A model generated the notes under the pieces. The model worked only from the letters and a program-made list of their open reading frames with translations, was not told the origin of the DNA and searched no databases. The position numbers and the translations under genes are program-made. From Microbacterium psychrotolerans (lineage in GTDB: Bacteria; Actinomycetota; Actinomycetes; Actinomycetales; Microbacteriaceae): a stretch of 64,000 nucleotides of DNA. The stretch lies in assembly GCF_031085295.1 (NCBI RefSeq), contig NZ_JAVFWO010000006.1, forward strand, positions 1 through 64,000, given 5' to 3'. Below are positions 17,389 to 25,468 of the stretch, in pieces; position 1 is the stretch's first letter; each line of letters starts with the position of its first letter.

Positions 17389-17417
17389 GCCGGGGGCGGC
17401 ATCCGTCCGCCCCCGGC
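17389..17417. terminator. GC-rich hairpin after the SRPBCC gene
   Basis: GCCGGGGGCGG (17389-17399) pairs exactly with CCGCCCCCGGC (17407-17417) around a 7-nt loop. It lies about 20 nt beyond the SRPBCC stop codon on the minus strand. No U-run follows. Confidence 0.55.
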
Positions 17418-17437
17418 GCATGCGGAACGCTCGGCGC

Positions 17438-18112
17438 TCAGTCCTCGGCGGGAGCCGTGGTCGGCTCGCCGGTGTAAAACGCGTACGTGTTGTCGGCGGC
17501 CCGTGCGGCGATCGCGGGGTCCGCGCCGTCCGCGGCGTGGGCAGTGCCCCAGGCATCCGCGGCGCCGCGGTAGAACGCCCTGCCCTCGTCGGTGAACGCC
17601 CACGCCTCCGCCTCGCCGGGCGAGGGTCCGTCGCCTCCGGTCAGGTGGAGGCCGAGGCCCAGCAGGCCGCCGTCCCAGCCGACCCCCGTCGCACCCGGGC
17701 CGTAGACATCCCAGAATTCCGCGGGCACATCGTCGACGCGGGCGACGTGCTCGAGTTCGAACCGTGTCGCGGTGTCGCCCTCAGAGGTCAGTCTCACGGT
17801 GAGCCAGGTCACGCCGCCGCCGTACTCCCAGGTCGCCTTGAATCGGGCCGCGCCGTCCGTGGGAGGCGCACACTCCTGGATCTCGCCGCCGGCGTTGCCC
17901 TCGATCTGATACCGGCCGCCGAGCCGGAGATCGCCGGTGATCGGCTGGAACCACCGCGCGATCCGAGTCGCACGGGTGACGGCGTCCCACACGTCGTCGA
18001 TGGGGGACGGATATGTCTGCGCGAGCGTCTGGACGCGCGCCGGGTAGCCGTCGATCTCTTCGCTCGCGATCTCGCGGGTCACCGCGTCGAGCTGGTTCTG
18101 TACGTCGACCAT
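17438..18112 (-). CDS. SRPBCC (AHSA1-like) domain protein
   Basis: A 224-residue protein with a START/Bet v1-like fold, recognised by YPSPIDDVWDAVT near the N-terminus, RIARWFQPITGDLRLGGRY, and GGVTWLTVRL. Such proteins bind hydrophobic ligands and commonly sit behind an ArsR regulator. ATG 18110-18112 lies one base after the stop of the ArsR gene, so the two form an operon and may be translationally coupled. The C-terminal ~70 residues resemble a second small helical module (ADNTYAFYTGE). Confidence 0.83.
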   Translation of the reverse strand: MVDVQNQLDAVTREIASEEIDGYPARVQTLAQTYPSPIDDVWDAVTRATRIARWFQPITGDLRLGGRYQIEGNAGGEIQECAPPTDGAARFKATWEYGGGVTWLTVRLTSEGDTATRFELEHVARVDDVPAEFWDVYGPGATGVGWDGGLLGLGLHLTGGDGPSPGEAEAWAFTDEGRAFYRGAADAWGTAHAADGADPAIAARAADNTYAFYTGEPTTAPAED

Positions 18113-18113
18113 G

Positions 18114-18512
18114 TCATTCCTCCTGGGGGTCGGTCGTGTCGGATTCGTCAGGTGCGGCATCGGGTTCCTGCTCGGCCGCGAGCCGGCGCTGGCGGCGTCC
18201 TCGAGCGAGCTCGGTGCCCAGAGCGTCGAGGTGGGGCTGCCAGAAGCGCCGGAACGGGTCGAACCACGCGGCCGCGTCCTCGAGGGGCTCGGGAGCGATG
18301 GCATACAGCCGCCGCACGCCGTCGGGACGCACAGTCGCGAACCCCGACTCTCGCAGCACCCGCAGGTGCTGCGAGACCGCGGGCTGCGAGATGCCGAACT
18401 CGCGCTGCACCTCCTCGCCGATCTCGCCGGCGCTGAGCTCGCCCTCCGCCAGGAGTTCGAGGATGCGGCGGCGAACCGGATCGCCGAGGATGTCGAGCGC
18501 GTGCACGGTCAT
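18114..18512 (-). CDS. ArsR-family transcriptional regulator
   Basis: A 132-residue winged-helix repressor. The recognition region is FGISQPAVSQHLRVLRESGF, and no metal-binding cysteine pair is present, so it is not a classical arsenite sensor. It is the first gene of a two-gene operon with the SRPBCC protein, an arrangement in which the partner often supplies or senses the ligand. The ATG is almost directly at the end of an unusually AT-rich promoter segment with a palindrome, so autoregulation is likely. Confidence 0.88.
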   Translation of the reverse strand: MTVHALDILGDPVRRRILELLAEGELSAGEIGEEVQREFGISQPAVSQHLRVLRESGFATVRPDGVRRLYAIAPEPLEDAAAWFDPFRRFWQPHLDALGTELARGRRQRRLAAEQEPDAAPDESDTTDPQEE

Positions 18513-18542
18513 ATATTTGCGCGGTAACTTATATAAGTCAAT
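18513..18542 (-). promoter_or_regulatory. AT-rich promoter/operator of the ArsR-SRPBCC operon
   Basis: This AT-rich island contains the perfect palindrome ACTTATATAAGT (18527-18538). On the minus strand TTGACT (18537-18542) is followed 17 nt later by AAATAT, immediately before the ArsR ATG at 18510-18512. The palindrome lies inside the -35/-10 spacer, a good position for an autorepressor. The mRNA would be essentially leaderless. Confidence 0.55.
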
Positions 18543-18575
18543 AGTTATTTCGAGAATCGCTGTGCTCAGCGCTCG

Positions 18576-18581
18576 TAGGAT
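18576..18581 (+). promoter_or_regulatory. -10 box TAGGAT, leaderless proC
   Basis: TAGGAT is followed by GACGCC and the proC ATG at 18588; there is no ribosome binding site in the 6-nt gap. Confidence 0.6.
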
Positions 18582-18587
18582 GACGCC

Positions 18588-19433
18588 ATGCCTGCTGACG
18601 TCACCGCCCTTCCTCCGATCGCGATCCTCGGCGCCGGCTCGATGGGCGGTGCGATCGCGCGCGGCCTCTCGCGCTCCGGCCTCGCGGGCGGGGGAGTGAC
18701 GACCACGAACCGTTCGCGCGCGAAGGCCGTCGAGCTCGACGGTCTCGACGGCGTCAGCAGTGTCGCGCTGGAGGAGGACCCGGCCGGGAACACAGACGCC
18801 GCAGCCGCCGCCGACGTGGTGCTCGTGGGGGTGAAGCCCGCGATGGTCCCCGATCTGCTGCGGGAGATCGCCCCGTCGCTTCGGCCCGAGGCCATCGTCG
18901 TGAGCCTGGCCGCGGGGGTCACGATCGCGACGTTCGAGGAGCTCCTCGGCGACGGCGTCGCGGTCCTGCGCTCGATGCCGAACACGCCCGCCCTCGTGGG
19001 GCGCGGCGTCACCGGCCTCGCGGCGGGCTCGAAGGCGGGTGAGGATGCCGTCGCCACGGTTCGGCGGCTCTTCGAGACGGTCGGGACCGTCGTCGAGGTG
19101 CCCGAAGCGCAGATCGACGCACTGTCTACCATCTCGGGCTCAGGTCCGGCCTACTTCTTCCTGCTCGTGGAGGAGTTCACGAAGGCAGCCGTGGGCAAGG
19201 GGTTCTCGCAGGCGGAGGCGCGTGTGCTGGCGGAGCAGACCTTCATCGGCGCCGCCGCGCTGCTCGAGGCCTCCGACGACGACCCGGCGGAACTCCGCCG
19301 ACGCGTCACGAGCCCGAAGGGCACCACGGAACGCGCGATCGCCGTGCTGCAGGAGGCGAAGCTCGATGAGGTGTTCGCCGGCGCGACGGACGCGGCGCTC
19401 GCGCGCGCGAAGGAACTCGCCCAGGGCGTGTGA
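18588..19433 (+). CDS. proC: Pyrroline-5-carboxylate reductase
   Basis: A 281-residue enzyme making proline from pyrroline-5-carboxylate with NAD(P)H. The Rossmann motif ILGAGSMGGAIA has GxGxxG at residues 15-20. The C-terminal dimer/substrate region STISGSGPAYFF and VTSPKGTT are the ProC signatures. Full length. Its stop codon is part of an exact 17-bp tandem duplication. Confidence 0.96.
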   Translation: MPADVTALPPIAILGAGSMGGAIARGLSRSGLAGGGVTTTNRSRAKAVELDGLDGVSSVALEEDPAGNTDAAAAADVVLVGVKPAMVPDLLREIAPSLRPEAIVVSLAAGVTIATFEELLGDGVAVLRSMPNTPALVGRGVTGLAAGSKAGEDAVATVRRLFETVGTVVEVPEAQIDALSTISGSGPAYFFLLVEEFTKAAVGKGFSQAEARVLAEQTFIGAAALLEASDDDPAELRRRVTSPKGTTERAIAVLQEAKLDEVFAGATDAALARAKELAQGV

Positions 19434-19450
19434 TCGCCCAGGGCGTGTGA
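19417..19450. repeat. 17-bp tandem duplication across the proC stop
   Basis: TCGCCCAGGGCGTGTGA occurs at 19417-19433 and again at 19434-19450. Each copy ends in TGA, so the second copy is outside the gene. It looks like a recent slippage duplication and does not change the protein. Confidence 0.9.
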
Positions 19451-19479
19451 TCCGCGCCGGGTGCGCGATACGCGCCGGG

Positions 19480-19872
19480 TCAGTCCCGAGGCTGCTTCAT
19501 GTACCACTCGGTGAAGGCACGGGCCCGTCCGTCCTCGTCGAGGTCGATCACCCACAGGTTGCGGTAGACGCGCCCCTCGGGCAGCTGTTCGTTAGGGGCG
19601 TAGTCCGTTCGCGCGTCCACGAAGACGCGGTCGCCGTCGATGCCGGCGATGTCCCACTCGAACTCGTACGTGCCCGGCTCATCGCGGGCCTCGAGCCAGC
19701 CGGCGACGATGGCGTCGGCTCCCGCCCATGGTTCACCCCAGGGTTGGGTGAAATACGCGGCATCGTCGGTGAAGAGGGCCCGGATGTCGTCGGGCGCGTT
19801 CGTCTTCCACGCGTTCTCGTACGATTCGACCCATCGCCGGGCCGCTGCATCCGTCGTGTTCCGGTCTGTCAT
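19480..19872 (-). CDS. SnoaL/NTF2-like fold protein
   Basis: A 130-residue protein with the cystatin-like alpha+beta layout of SnoaL/DUF4440 proteins: an N-terminal helix (RRWVESYENAWKTND-like, here with NAPDDIRALFTDDAAYF), then strands with FTQPWGEPWAGADAIVAGW and a C-terminal FTEWYMKQ. Such proteins are small isomerases, hydrolases or ligand binders. The ATG at 19870-19872 is preceded by CATACT and 6 nt, a degenerate form of the leaderless pattern. Function unknown. Confidence 0.75.
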   Translation of the reverse strand: MTDRNTTDAAARRWVESYENAWKTNAPDDIRALFTDDAAYFTQPWGEPWAGADAIVAGWLEARDEPGTYEFEWDIAGIDGDRVFVDARTDYAPNEQLPEGRVYRNLWVIDLDEDGRARAFTEWYMKQPRD

Positions 19873-19916
19873 GCCGCGAGTATGCCGCGGGCCGGCGACA
19901 TCCGACAGGGGCCGCG

Positions 19917-20588
19917 TCAGCGCTCCAGCGAGGCGAAGCGCTCGATGTCGGAGTTGGTGCCCGACACGATGATCAGGTCGTGGTTGGTCACCACGGTGTT
20001 CGCCTCCGCATAGCGGAAGGGCTTGCCCGGGCTCTTCACGCCCACCACGGTGACGTTGTACTTGGTGCGAACCCCGGATTCGTTGAGGCCTACACCGCGG
20101 ATGAACTTCGGCGGATACAGCTTGGCGAGGGCGAAGTCGTCGTCGAAGCGGATGAAGTCCAGCATGCGGCCGCTGACGAGGTGGGCGACGCGCTCGCCCG
20201 CCTCCCGCTCGGGGTAGATGACGTGGTTCGCGCCGACGCGGGCGAGGATCTTGCCGTGCGACTGGGACACCGCCTTCGCCCAGATCTGCGGCACCTTCAG
20301 GTCGACCAGGTTGGCGGTGATGAGCACCGACGCCTCGATCGACGAGCCGACGGCCACGACTGCGACGGAGAAATCCTGCGCGCCGATCTGTTTGAGCGCG
20401 TCGATGTTGCGGGCGTCGGCCTGCACGGTGTGGGTGACACGCTCCGACCACTTCTGCACCAGGTCGAGGTTGTCGTCGATCGCGAGCACCTCGCGGTCGA
20501 GCCGATCGAGCTCACCCGCGCAGGCGGCGCCGAAGCGACCGAGTCCGATCACGAGAACGGGCGCATCGCCCCTCATCCGCTCAACCAA
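19917..20588 (-). CDS. TrkA/KtrA-type potassium channel regulatory subunit
   Basis: A 223-residue cytoplasmic protein with an N-terminal RCK/TrkA-N domain (VIGLGRFGAACA, GxGxxG at 15-20) that binds NAD(H) or ATP/ADP. The C-terminal TrkA-C domain includes SGVRTKYNVTVVGVK. It gates the membrane subunit encoded just upstream. Its start overlaps the stop of that gene by 8 nt, so translation is coupled. Confidence 0.93.
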   Translation of the reverse strand: MVERMRGDAPVLVIGLGRFGAACAGELDRLDREVLAIDDNLDLVQKWSERVTHTVQADARNIDALKQIGAQDFSVAVVAVGSSIEASVLITANLVDLKVPQIWAKAVSQSHGKILARVGANHVIYPEREAGERVAHLVSGRMLDFIRFDDDFALAKLYPPKFIRGVGLNESGVRTKYNVTVVGVKSPGKPFRYAEANTVVTNHDLIIVSGTNSDIERFASLER

Positions 20589-22029
20589 CGATCGGCCTTT
20601 CCACAGGCAGCGAGTACAGCTGCGAACGCGTTGACGCGGCTACCGCCGCGGCGAGAGTCACTGTACCAACGCGACCCATGACGATCGTGATCGCCAGCAC
20701 ATACACAGCCGGATCCGGGAGCGTCTCGGTGAGGCCGGTCGACAGCCCGACGGTCGCGAAGCCGGAGATGACGTCGAAGAGCACGTCTCCGAGGTCCGCT
20801 TTCGTGATCTGGGTGATGATGATGGTCGACAGCGCGACGATCGTGGATCCCCACGCCACGACCGAAAGCGCGACGCGCAGGACGTCGCTGGGGATGCGGC
20901 GGCCGAACACCTGGTTGGACGCGCGGCCCTTCGCCTCGGAGACGACCGCGAGCGCGATGACCGCCAGAGTCGTGACCTTGATGCCGCCGGCCGTCGATGC
21001 CGAGCCGCCGCCGACGAACATGAGCATGCAGGCGACCAGCAGGCTCGACTGATTCAGCTCTCCGATGTCGAGGATGGCGAAGCCGCCGGATCTCGTCATC
21101 GCGGACAAGAAGAACGCCTGGAACGTCGTGTCCCACGCGTCCTTCGTGCCGAGGGTGAGGAGGTTGTCGTACTCGAGGACGAGGAAGACGACGCCGCCGA
21201 GGAAGAACAGCATCACTGTCGTGATGATGGTGAGCTTCGCGTGCAGCGACCACCGCCGCACCCTCCAGCGTTCCCGGAGAAGCGTGTAGATCACGGGGAA
21301 GCCGATGGAGCCGAGGAAGACACCGGCCATGAGCACCGTCAGGAAGAAGTAGTCGTGACGGAAAGGCTCGAGGCCGTCGGCGTTCGGCGTGAACCCGGTG
21401 TTCGTGAACGCCATCGCGGCGTAGAACGGCGCCTCCCAGAGTGCGACGTTCCAGGGCACGCCGGCGACAAGCAGTCCCGGGAACAGGAGGATCGCGATGA
21501 TCCCCTCGATGACGAGGGTCGACAACGCCACAGTCGCGAGCAGGCTGCCGATCTGGCCCAGTTGCACGGTCTGACCCTCGTTGACCGGGCCGCCGTGGGT
21601 GCGCAGGGGATTGGAGTCGCTCGCCGCGATGAGCTTCGCGCGCAGCCCCAGCCGCCGCGAGATCACGAGGCCGAGGATGGAGGCCAGCGTCAGCACGCCG
21701 AGCGCGCCGATCTGCACGCCGACGAAGACCAGCACGTGACCGAACGCCGACCAGTGGGTGGCCATGTCGACGGTCGCGAGCCCGGTGACGCAGATCGTCG
21801 ACACCGCGGTGAAGAAGGCGTCGGCGAATGGAGTCACCTCACCGTCGGCCGCGGCGAGGGGAAGCGAGAAGAGTCCTGTGAACAGCAGGATCAGCGACAG
21901 GAAGATGAGGATCGCGAACCGGGCGGGGGAGCGCTGCGTCAGGTCACGGAAGAACTCCATGAACGCGTGACCGAGTGCACGCAGGCGGCCCATGCCCATG
22001 ACGGGGGCGGCGCGCCTGCCATCCGTCAT
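20581..22029 (-). CDS. TrkH/KtrB-type potassium uptake membrane subunit
   Basis: A 482-residue ion channel-like subunit with four M1-P-M2 repeats. Selectivity-filter glycines are visible in VSTICVTGLATVD, AFTNTGFTPNAD, MTRSGGFAILDI and SGFATVGLSTG. ATG 22027-22029 is chosen over an upstream ATG because AGGAGG stands 6 nt before it. With the overlapping TrkA-like gene it forms a complete Ktr/Trk potassium importer. Confidence 0.93.
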   Translation of the reverse strand: MTDGRRAAPVMGMGRLRALGHAFMEFFRDLTQRSPARFAILIFLSLILLFTGLFSLPLAAADGEVTPFADAFFTAVSTICVTGLATVDMATHWSAFGHVLVFVGVQIGALGVLTLASILGLVISRRLGLRAKLIAASDSNPLRTHGGPVNEGQTVQLGQIGSLLATVALSTLVIEGIIAILLFPGLLVAGVPWNVALWEAPFYAAMAFTNTGFTPNADGLEPFRHDYFFLTVLMAGVFLGSIGFPVIYTLLRERWRVRRWSLHAKLTIITTVMLFFLGGVVFLVLEYDNLLTLGTKDAWDTTFQAFFLSAMTRSGGFAILDIGELNQSSLLVACMLMFVGGGSASTAGGIKVTTLAVIALAVVSEAKGRASNQVFGRRIPSDVLRVALSVVAWGSTIVALSTIIITQITKADLGDVLFDVISGFATVGLSTGLTETLPDPAVYVLAITIVMGRVGTVTLAAAVAASTRSQLYSLPVERPIVG

Positions 22030-22126
22030 ACGGGTCCTCCTGGTGCGTGCGGGCTTCGTGAACCCAGCACCTGTGATTCGGTTGGGGGGCCGGTTGTTGC
22101 TCATGGTACTCCGCGGGGCTCCCGAC

Positions 22127-22132
22127 TAATCT
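22127..22132 (+). promoter_or_regulatory. -10 box TAATCT, leaderless ArsR gene
   Basis: TAATCT is followed by GAGCAC and then ATG 22139. There is no ribosome binding site. The potassium-uptake operon runs in the opposite direction. Confidence 0.6.
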
Positions 22133-22138
22133 GAGCAC

Positions 22139-22549
22139 ATGGCGGACATCTTCGACGTGATCGCGGACGGAACACGTCGCGACATCCTGCGACTGCTGCT
22201 CGATCGATCATCCGCCGGAGAACGCGGCACCAGCGTGTCGCACATCGTCACCGAGCTCGGCGCCAGCCAGCCGACGGTCTCGAAGCACCTCAAGGTGCTG
22301 CGCGACGCGCACCTGGTCTCGGTGCGCGAGGAGGGCCAGCACCGCTACTACAGCCTCTCGGCCGCGCCGCTGGACGAGGTCGACGACTGGCTCGTGCCGT
22401 TCCTCGACGGCGACGGCGGCGAGGCCGGCGACGGGGTCGCCGTGGCGCTGCCCGACTCCGCCGCCCACGCGGCCGAAGTCGTCGGGCGGGCCGCAGCCTC
22501 GGCCAAGCACGCCCTCGAGAACGCGTTCAAGCGCCTTCCCGGCCGCTGA
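22139..22549 (+). CDS. ArsR-family winged-helix regulator
   Basis: A 136-residue DNA-binding protein. The helix-turn-helix is LGASQPTVSKHLKVLRDAHL, followed by the wing VREEGQHRYYSL. No metal-binding cysteine motif is visible. The C-terminal half is Ala-rich and ends ALENAFKRLPGR. Targets are unknown; it diverges from the Trk operon across about 110 nt, which makes that operon a candidate. Confidence 0.87.
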   Translation: MADIFDVIADGTRRDILRLLLDRSSAGERGTSVSHIVTELGASQPTVSKHLKVLRDAHLVSVREEGQHRYYSLSAAPLDEVDDWLVPFLDGDGGEAGDGVAVALPDSAAHAAEVVGRAAASAKHALENAFKRLPGR

Positions 22550-22551
22550 CC

Positions 22552-22619
22552 CTTCGACAGGCTCACGGACCGCCCCTCGACAGGCTCAGGACGGTCCTCG
22601 GTCGCTGAGCCTGTCGAAG
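22552..22619. repeat. TTCGACAGGCTCA repeat, two direct and one inverted copy
   Basis: CTTCGACAGGCTCA (22552-22565) and TCGACAGGCTCAG (22577-22589) are direct copies; CTGAGCCTGTCGAAG (22605-22619) is their inverse and can form a 13-14 bp stem with either. The element fills the 81-nt gap between convergent genes and probably terminates both. This sequence type is known to me as a small dispersed intergenic repeat in many bacterial genomes. Confidence 0.75.
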
Positions 22620-22630
22620 CGCCCGCGGGG

Positions 22631-23446
22631 TCAGCGGCGCCCGGCCTTGCGGCGGAACAGCCATGCGCCCCAGACGAACGAGACCACGAGGATCGCCGCG
22701 CACCAGCCGGCGGCCCACCATCCGGCATCGCCCATCGGCGTTCCCATCAAGAGGCTCCGCAGCGCCTCGATGATCGGGGTCACCGGCTGGTTCTCCGCCA
22801 CCCACTGCAGCCACTCGGGCATCGTCGAGACCGGCACGAACGCGCTGGACAGGTATGGCAGGAACAGGATGATGAACCCGTAGCTGCTCGCCGCTTCGGG
22901 GCTGCCGGCGGCGAGGCCGATGGCCGCGAAGAGGTACGTGATCGCGAGGATATACAGCGCGATGAGGGCGATGGCCCCGATCCAGCCCCACACATCGGCG
23001 GTCGGGCGGAACCCGACGAGGAGCGCCACGCCGATGACGACGGCGGTGGCCAGGAGATTGCGCAGCAGGCTCGCGACGACGTGGCCGGTGAGTACCGCGC
23101 TGGCGCGCAGCGGCATCGTCCGGAAGCGGTCGATGATCCCGGCCTTCATGTCGTTGGCGACATACACCGCCGTCGATGCCGCACCGAAGCCGGCGCACAG
23201 CAGGATGATGCCGGGCACGACGTAGTTCACATATCCGCCGGACGGATCGATCGCTCCGCCGAACACGTACGTGAACAGCACCATCAGCAGGACCGGCAGC
23301 ATGATCGCCATGAGCAGCGACTCGCCGTCGCGCAGCGAATGAAGGAGGCTGCGGCCGACGAACACGCTCTCGGCGGTGAGGCCCGAGATCCGGGGGCGCA
23401 GCGCGGGGCCAGGGGTGAGAGCTGGGGCGGGGGCGAGCGTGGTCAT
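22631..23446 (-). CDS. ABC-2 type transporter permease (DrrB-like)
   Basis: A 271-residue membrane subunit with six transmembrane helices and the ABC-2 pattern (VVPGIILLCAGFGAASTAVYVANDM, DRFRTMPLRASAVLTGHVV, ending NQPVTPIIEALRSLLMG). It pairs with the ATPase gene upstream, whose stop overlaps its ATG in an ATGA. Such pairs export drugs or lipids; the divergent TetR regulator suggests inducible export of a toxic compound. Confidence 0.92.
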   Translation of the reverse strand: MTTLAPAPALTPGPALRPRISGLTAESVFVGRSLLHSLRDGESLLMAIMLPVLLMVLFTYVFGGAIDPSGGYVNYVVPGIILLCAGFGAASTAVYVANDMKAGIIDRFRTMPLRASAVLTGHVVASLLRNLLATAVVIGVALLVGFRPTADVWGWIGAIALIALYILAITYLFAAIGLAAGSPEAASSYGFIILFLPYLSSAFVPVSTMPEWLQWVAENQPVTPIIEALRSLLMGTPMGDAGWWAAGWCAAILVVSFVWGAWLFRRKAGRR

Positions 23447-24384
23447 GCGAGCTCCTTGGCGGTGTCGGATGCGGTGGCCGTGCGCGCACGAGCGCGCTCA
23501 CCGTGGCCGTCGGGCGAGGTGAGGGCGAGGAAGACGTCGTCGAGGCTCGGTCGCCGCAGCGTCACGACGCCCTCGGCTCCCGACTCGTCGAGGACGTCGA
23601 GCGCGCTCCGGAGCCCTGACACGGAGCCGTCGGTCGGCACCTCGCGCAGCAGGGCGCCGTGGACGTCGTGCAGCTCCACGGCGTCGCCGCCGATGCGCGC
23701 CTTGAGGTCGGCGGCGGTCCCGGTGGCGACGACGCGCCCGCCGTCGAGCACGGCGATGCGGTCAGCGAGGTGGTCGGCCTCCTCGAGGTACTGCGTCGTG
23801 AGGAAGACGGTGGTCCCCGCGTCGGCGAGGGAGCGGATGACGTCCCACAGTTCCCGACGGCTGCGGGTGTCGAGGCCGGTCGTCGGCTCGTCGAGGAAGA
23901 GCACCTCGGGCGCGACGACGAAGCTGAGCGCGAGGTCGAGGCGTCGTCGCATGCCGCCCGAGTAGGTGCCGACGCGGCGGGCTGCGGCATCCGTCATTCC
24001 GAAGCGCTCGAGCAGCTCGGCGGCGCGCGCACGTGCGGCACGCCGTGACAGCCCCGACAGACGGCCCAGCATGACGACGTTCTCGGTCCCCGTGAGCGCA
24101 TCGTCGACGGCCGCCGACTGCCCGGTGAGGCTGATGCGGCGCTTGACCTGCTCGGGATCGCGCGCGACATCGATGCCCGCGACAGTCGCGGTGCCCGCGT
24201 CGGGCTGGACGAGTGTGGTGAGCACGTTGATGGTCGTGGTCTTGCCGGCGCCGTTCGGGCCGAGAAGGGCGAAGACCTCGCCGCGGGCGACTTCGATATC
24301 GAGTCCGTCGAGCACCCGCCGGCGCCCGAAGGCTTTGGCGAGGCCCGTGATGACGATGACCGGTGGAGCGGTGCGGTCGGGCAT
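23443..24384 (-). CDS. ABC transporter ATP-binding protein (DrrA-like)
   Basis: A 313-residue ATPase of the daunorubicin-resistance type. Walker A GPNGAGKTT is at 42-50, the signature is YSGGMRRRLDLA, Walker B LFLDEPTTGLD, and the C-terminal domain has the family RRPSLDDVFLALT motif. It overlaps the permease start by 4 nt. Transcription starts in the operator-rich gap shared with the TetR gene. Confidence 0.95.
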   Translation of the reverse strand: MPDRTAPPVIVITGLAKAFGRRRVLDGLDIEVARGEVFALLGPNGAGKTTTINVLTTLVQPDAGTATVAGIDVARDPEQVKRRISLTGQSAAVDDALTGTENVVMLGRLSGLSRRAARARAAELLERFGMTDAAARRVGTYSGGMRRRLDLALSFVVAPEVLFLDEPTTGLDTRSRRELWDVIRSLADAGTTVFLTTQYLEEADHLADRIAVLDGGRVVATGTAADLKARIGGDAVELHDVHGALLREVPTDGSVSGLRSALDVLDESGAEGVVTLRRPSLDDVFLALTSPDGHGERARARTATASDTAKELA

Positions 24385-24410
24385 GGGACATCCTTCCGAG
24401 ATTCGTGTAC

Positions 24411-24473
24411 AACAGAAACTGTTTACAGCGATAACTGTTTATGACGGTAACACACTGTTTACGAGATAAACAG
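24411..24473. promoter_or_regulatory. TetR operator array of CTGTTTA sites
   Basis: CTGTTTA occurs at 24419-24425, 24435-24441 and 24455-24461, and its inverse TAAACAG at 24467-24473. Two dyads result: CTGTTTA-5 nt-TAAACAG (24455-24473, perfect) and AACAG-AAA-CTGTT (24411-24423). The region is AT-rich and lies between the ABC exporter and tetR starts, so it is the likely binding site for the TetR regulator on both promoters. Confidence 0.7.
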
Positions 24474-24476
24474 ACC

Positions 24477-24482
24477 TAGACT
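24477..24482 (+). promoter_or_regulatory. -10 box TAGACT, leaderless tetR
   Basis: TAGACT is followed by GACGCC and then ATG 24489. The perfect operator dyad ends 3 nt upstream, so bound repressor would block the promoter. Confidence 0.6.
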
Positions 24483-24488
24483 GACGCC

Positions 24489-25418
24489 ATGACCGATGCG
24501 ATCGAGCCCGAGCTTCCGCGAGGCATCGCCCTGGCATGGGGAGTGGCCGCCAATCCTCAGCGTGGGCCCAAGCGGGAGATGAGCGTCGAGCGCATCGTCG
24601 AGGCGGCGATCGAGATCGCGGATGCCGAGGGCCTGGGGGCGGTGTCCATGGCCGCCGTCGCCGCGCGGCTCGGCTTCACTCCCATGTCGCTGTACCGCTA
24701 TGTCACTGCGAAGGAGGACCTCATCCTGCTGATGCAGGAGGAGGCGACCGGCGTTCCATCGGAGGCGACCCGGACTGCCGGCGGCTGGCGCGAGCGACTC
24801 GAAGCGCTGTACCGCGAGCAGCTGCAGCACTATCTGACGCATCCCTGGGTGCTCGACATCCCGATCTCGGGGGTCCCGGCCACGCCCAACAGCGCCGCCT
24901 GGATGGATGCCGGACTGAGCGCGCTCGCCGGCACCCCCCTCTCGTACTCGGAGCGGCTGGCCGTCATGCTGCTCGTCACCGGCACGTCCCACTGGGCCGG
25001 GTCGATCCTGGCGGGATACGCACGGGTGCAGCGCGAACAGGGTCTCGACGAGCAGTCCATCGCCCGCAACGAGGACGCCATGTTCCGGGCGCTCATCACA
25101 GCGGACGCGTACCCCGAGCTGCGGGCGGCGATCGAAGCCGGCGTCTTCCTCGACGAGTCGGATCCGTTCTCGTTCGCGCTCGCCCGCGGCCTCGAAGGCG
25201 TGAGCGACTACATCGCCGCGGCGGAGGAGGGGCGCCACGACGAAGGTCGGCCGTGGGCCGCCCTGGATGACGCCGACATCGCCGACGACAAGAAGTTCCG
25301 CGAGGCACGCAAAGCCGTGCGCGAGGCCGAGAAGGCGCTGCGCGCCGCGCACAAGCTCGAACGGCAGGCGGCACGCGAAGCGCGCGACCGAAAGGCGCGC
25401 CAGCGCACCGAGGCGTGA
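24489..25418 (+). CDS. TetR-family transcriptional regulator
   Basis: A 309-residue repressor, longer than usual. The N-terminal ~28 residues precede the HTH domain: MSVERIVEAAIEIADAEG, then AARLGFTPMSLYRYVTAKEDL. A ligand-binding C-terminal domain of the TetR_C_11-like type follows. The last ~60 residues are a highly charged Ala/Arg/Lys/Glu-rich helix, probably coiled coil and not a usual part of the family. It very likely controls the divergent DrrAB-like exporter through the operator array. Confidence 0.9.
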   Translation: MTDAIEPELPRGIALAWGVAANPQRGPKREMSVERIVEAAIEIADAEGLGAVSMAAVAARLGFTPMSLYRYVTAKEDLILLMQEEATGVPSEATRTAGGWRERLEALYREQLQHYLTHPWVLDIPISGVPATPNSAAWMDAGLSALAGTPLSYSERLAVMLLVTGTSHWAGSILAGYARVQREQGLDEQSIARNEDAMFRALITADAYPELRAAIEAGVFLDESDPFSFALARGLEGVSDYIAAAEEGRHDEGRPWAALDDADIADDKKFREARKAVREAEKALRAAHKLERQAAREARDRKARQRTEA

Positions 25419-25468
25419 AGCCGGCCTCACGGGCCACAGAAGTCACAGCGGTTCACACACGCACCGTG

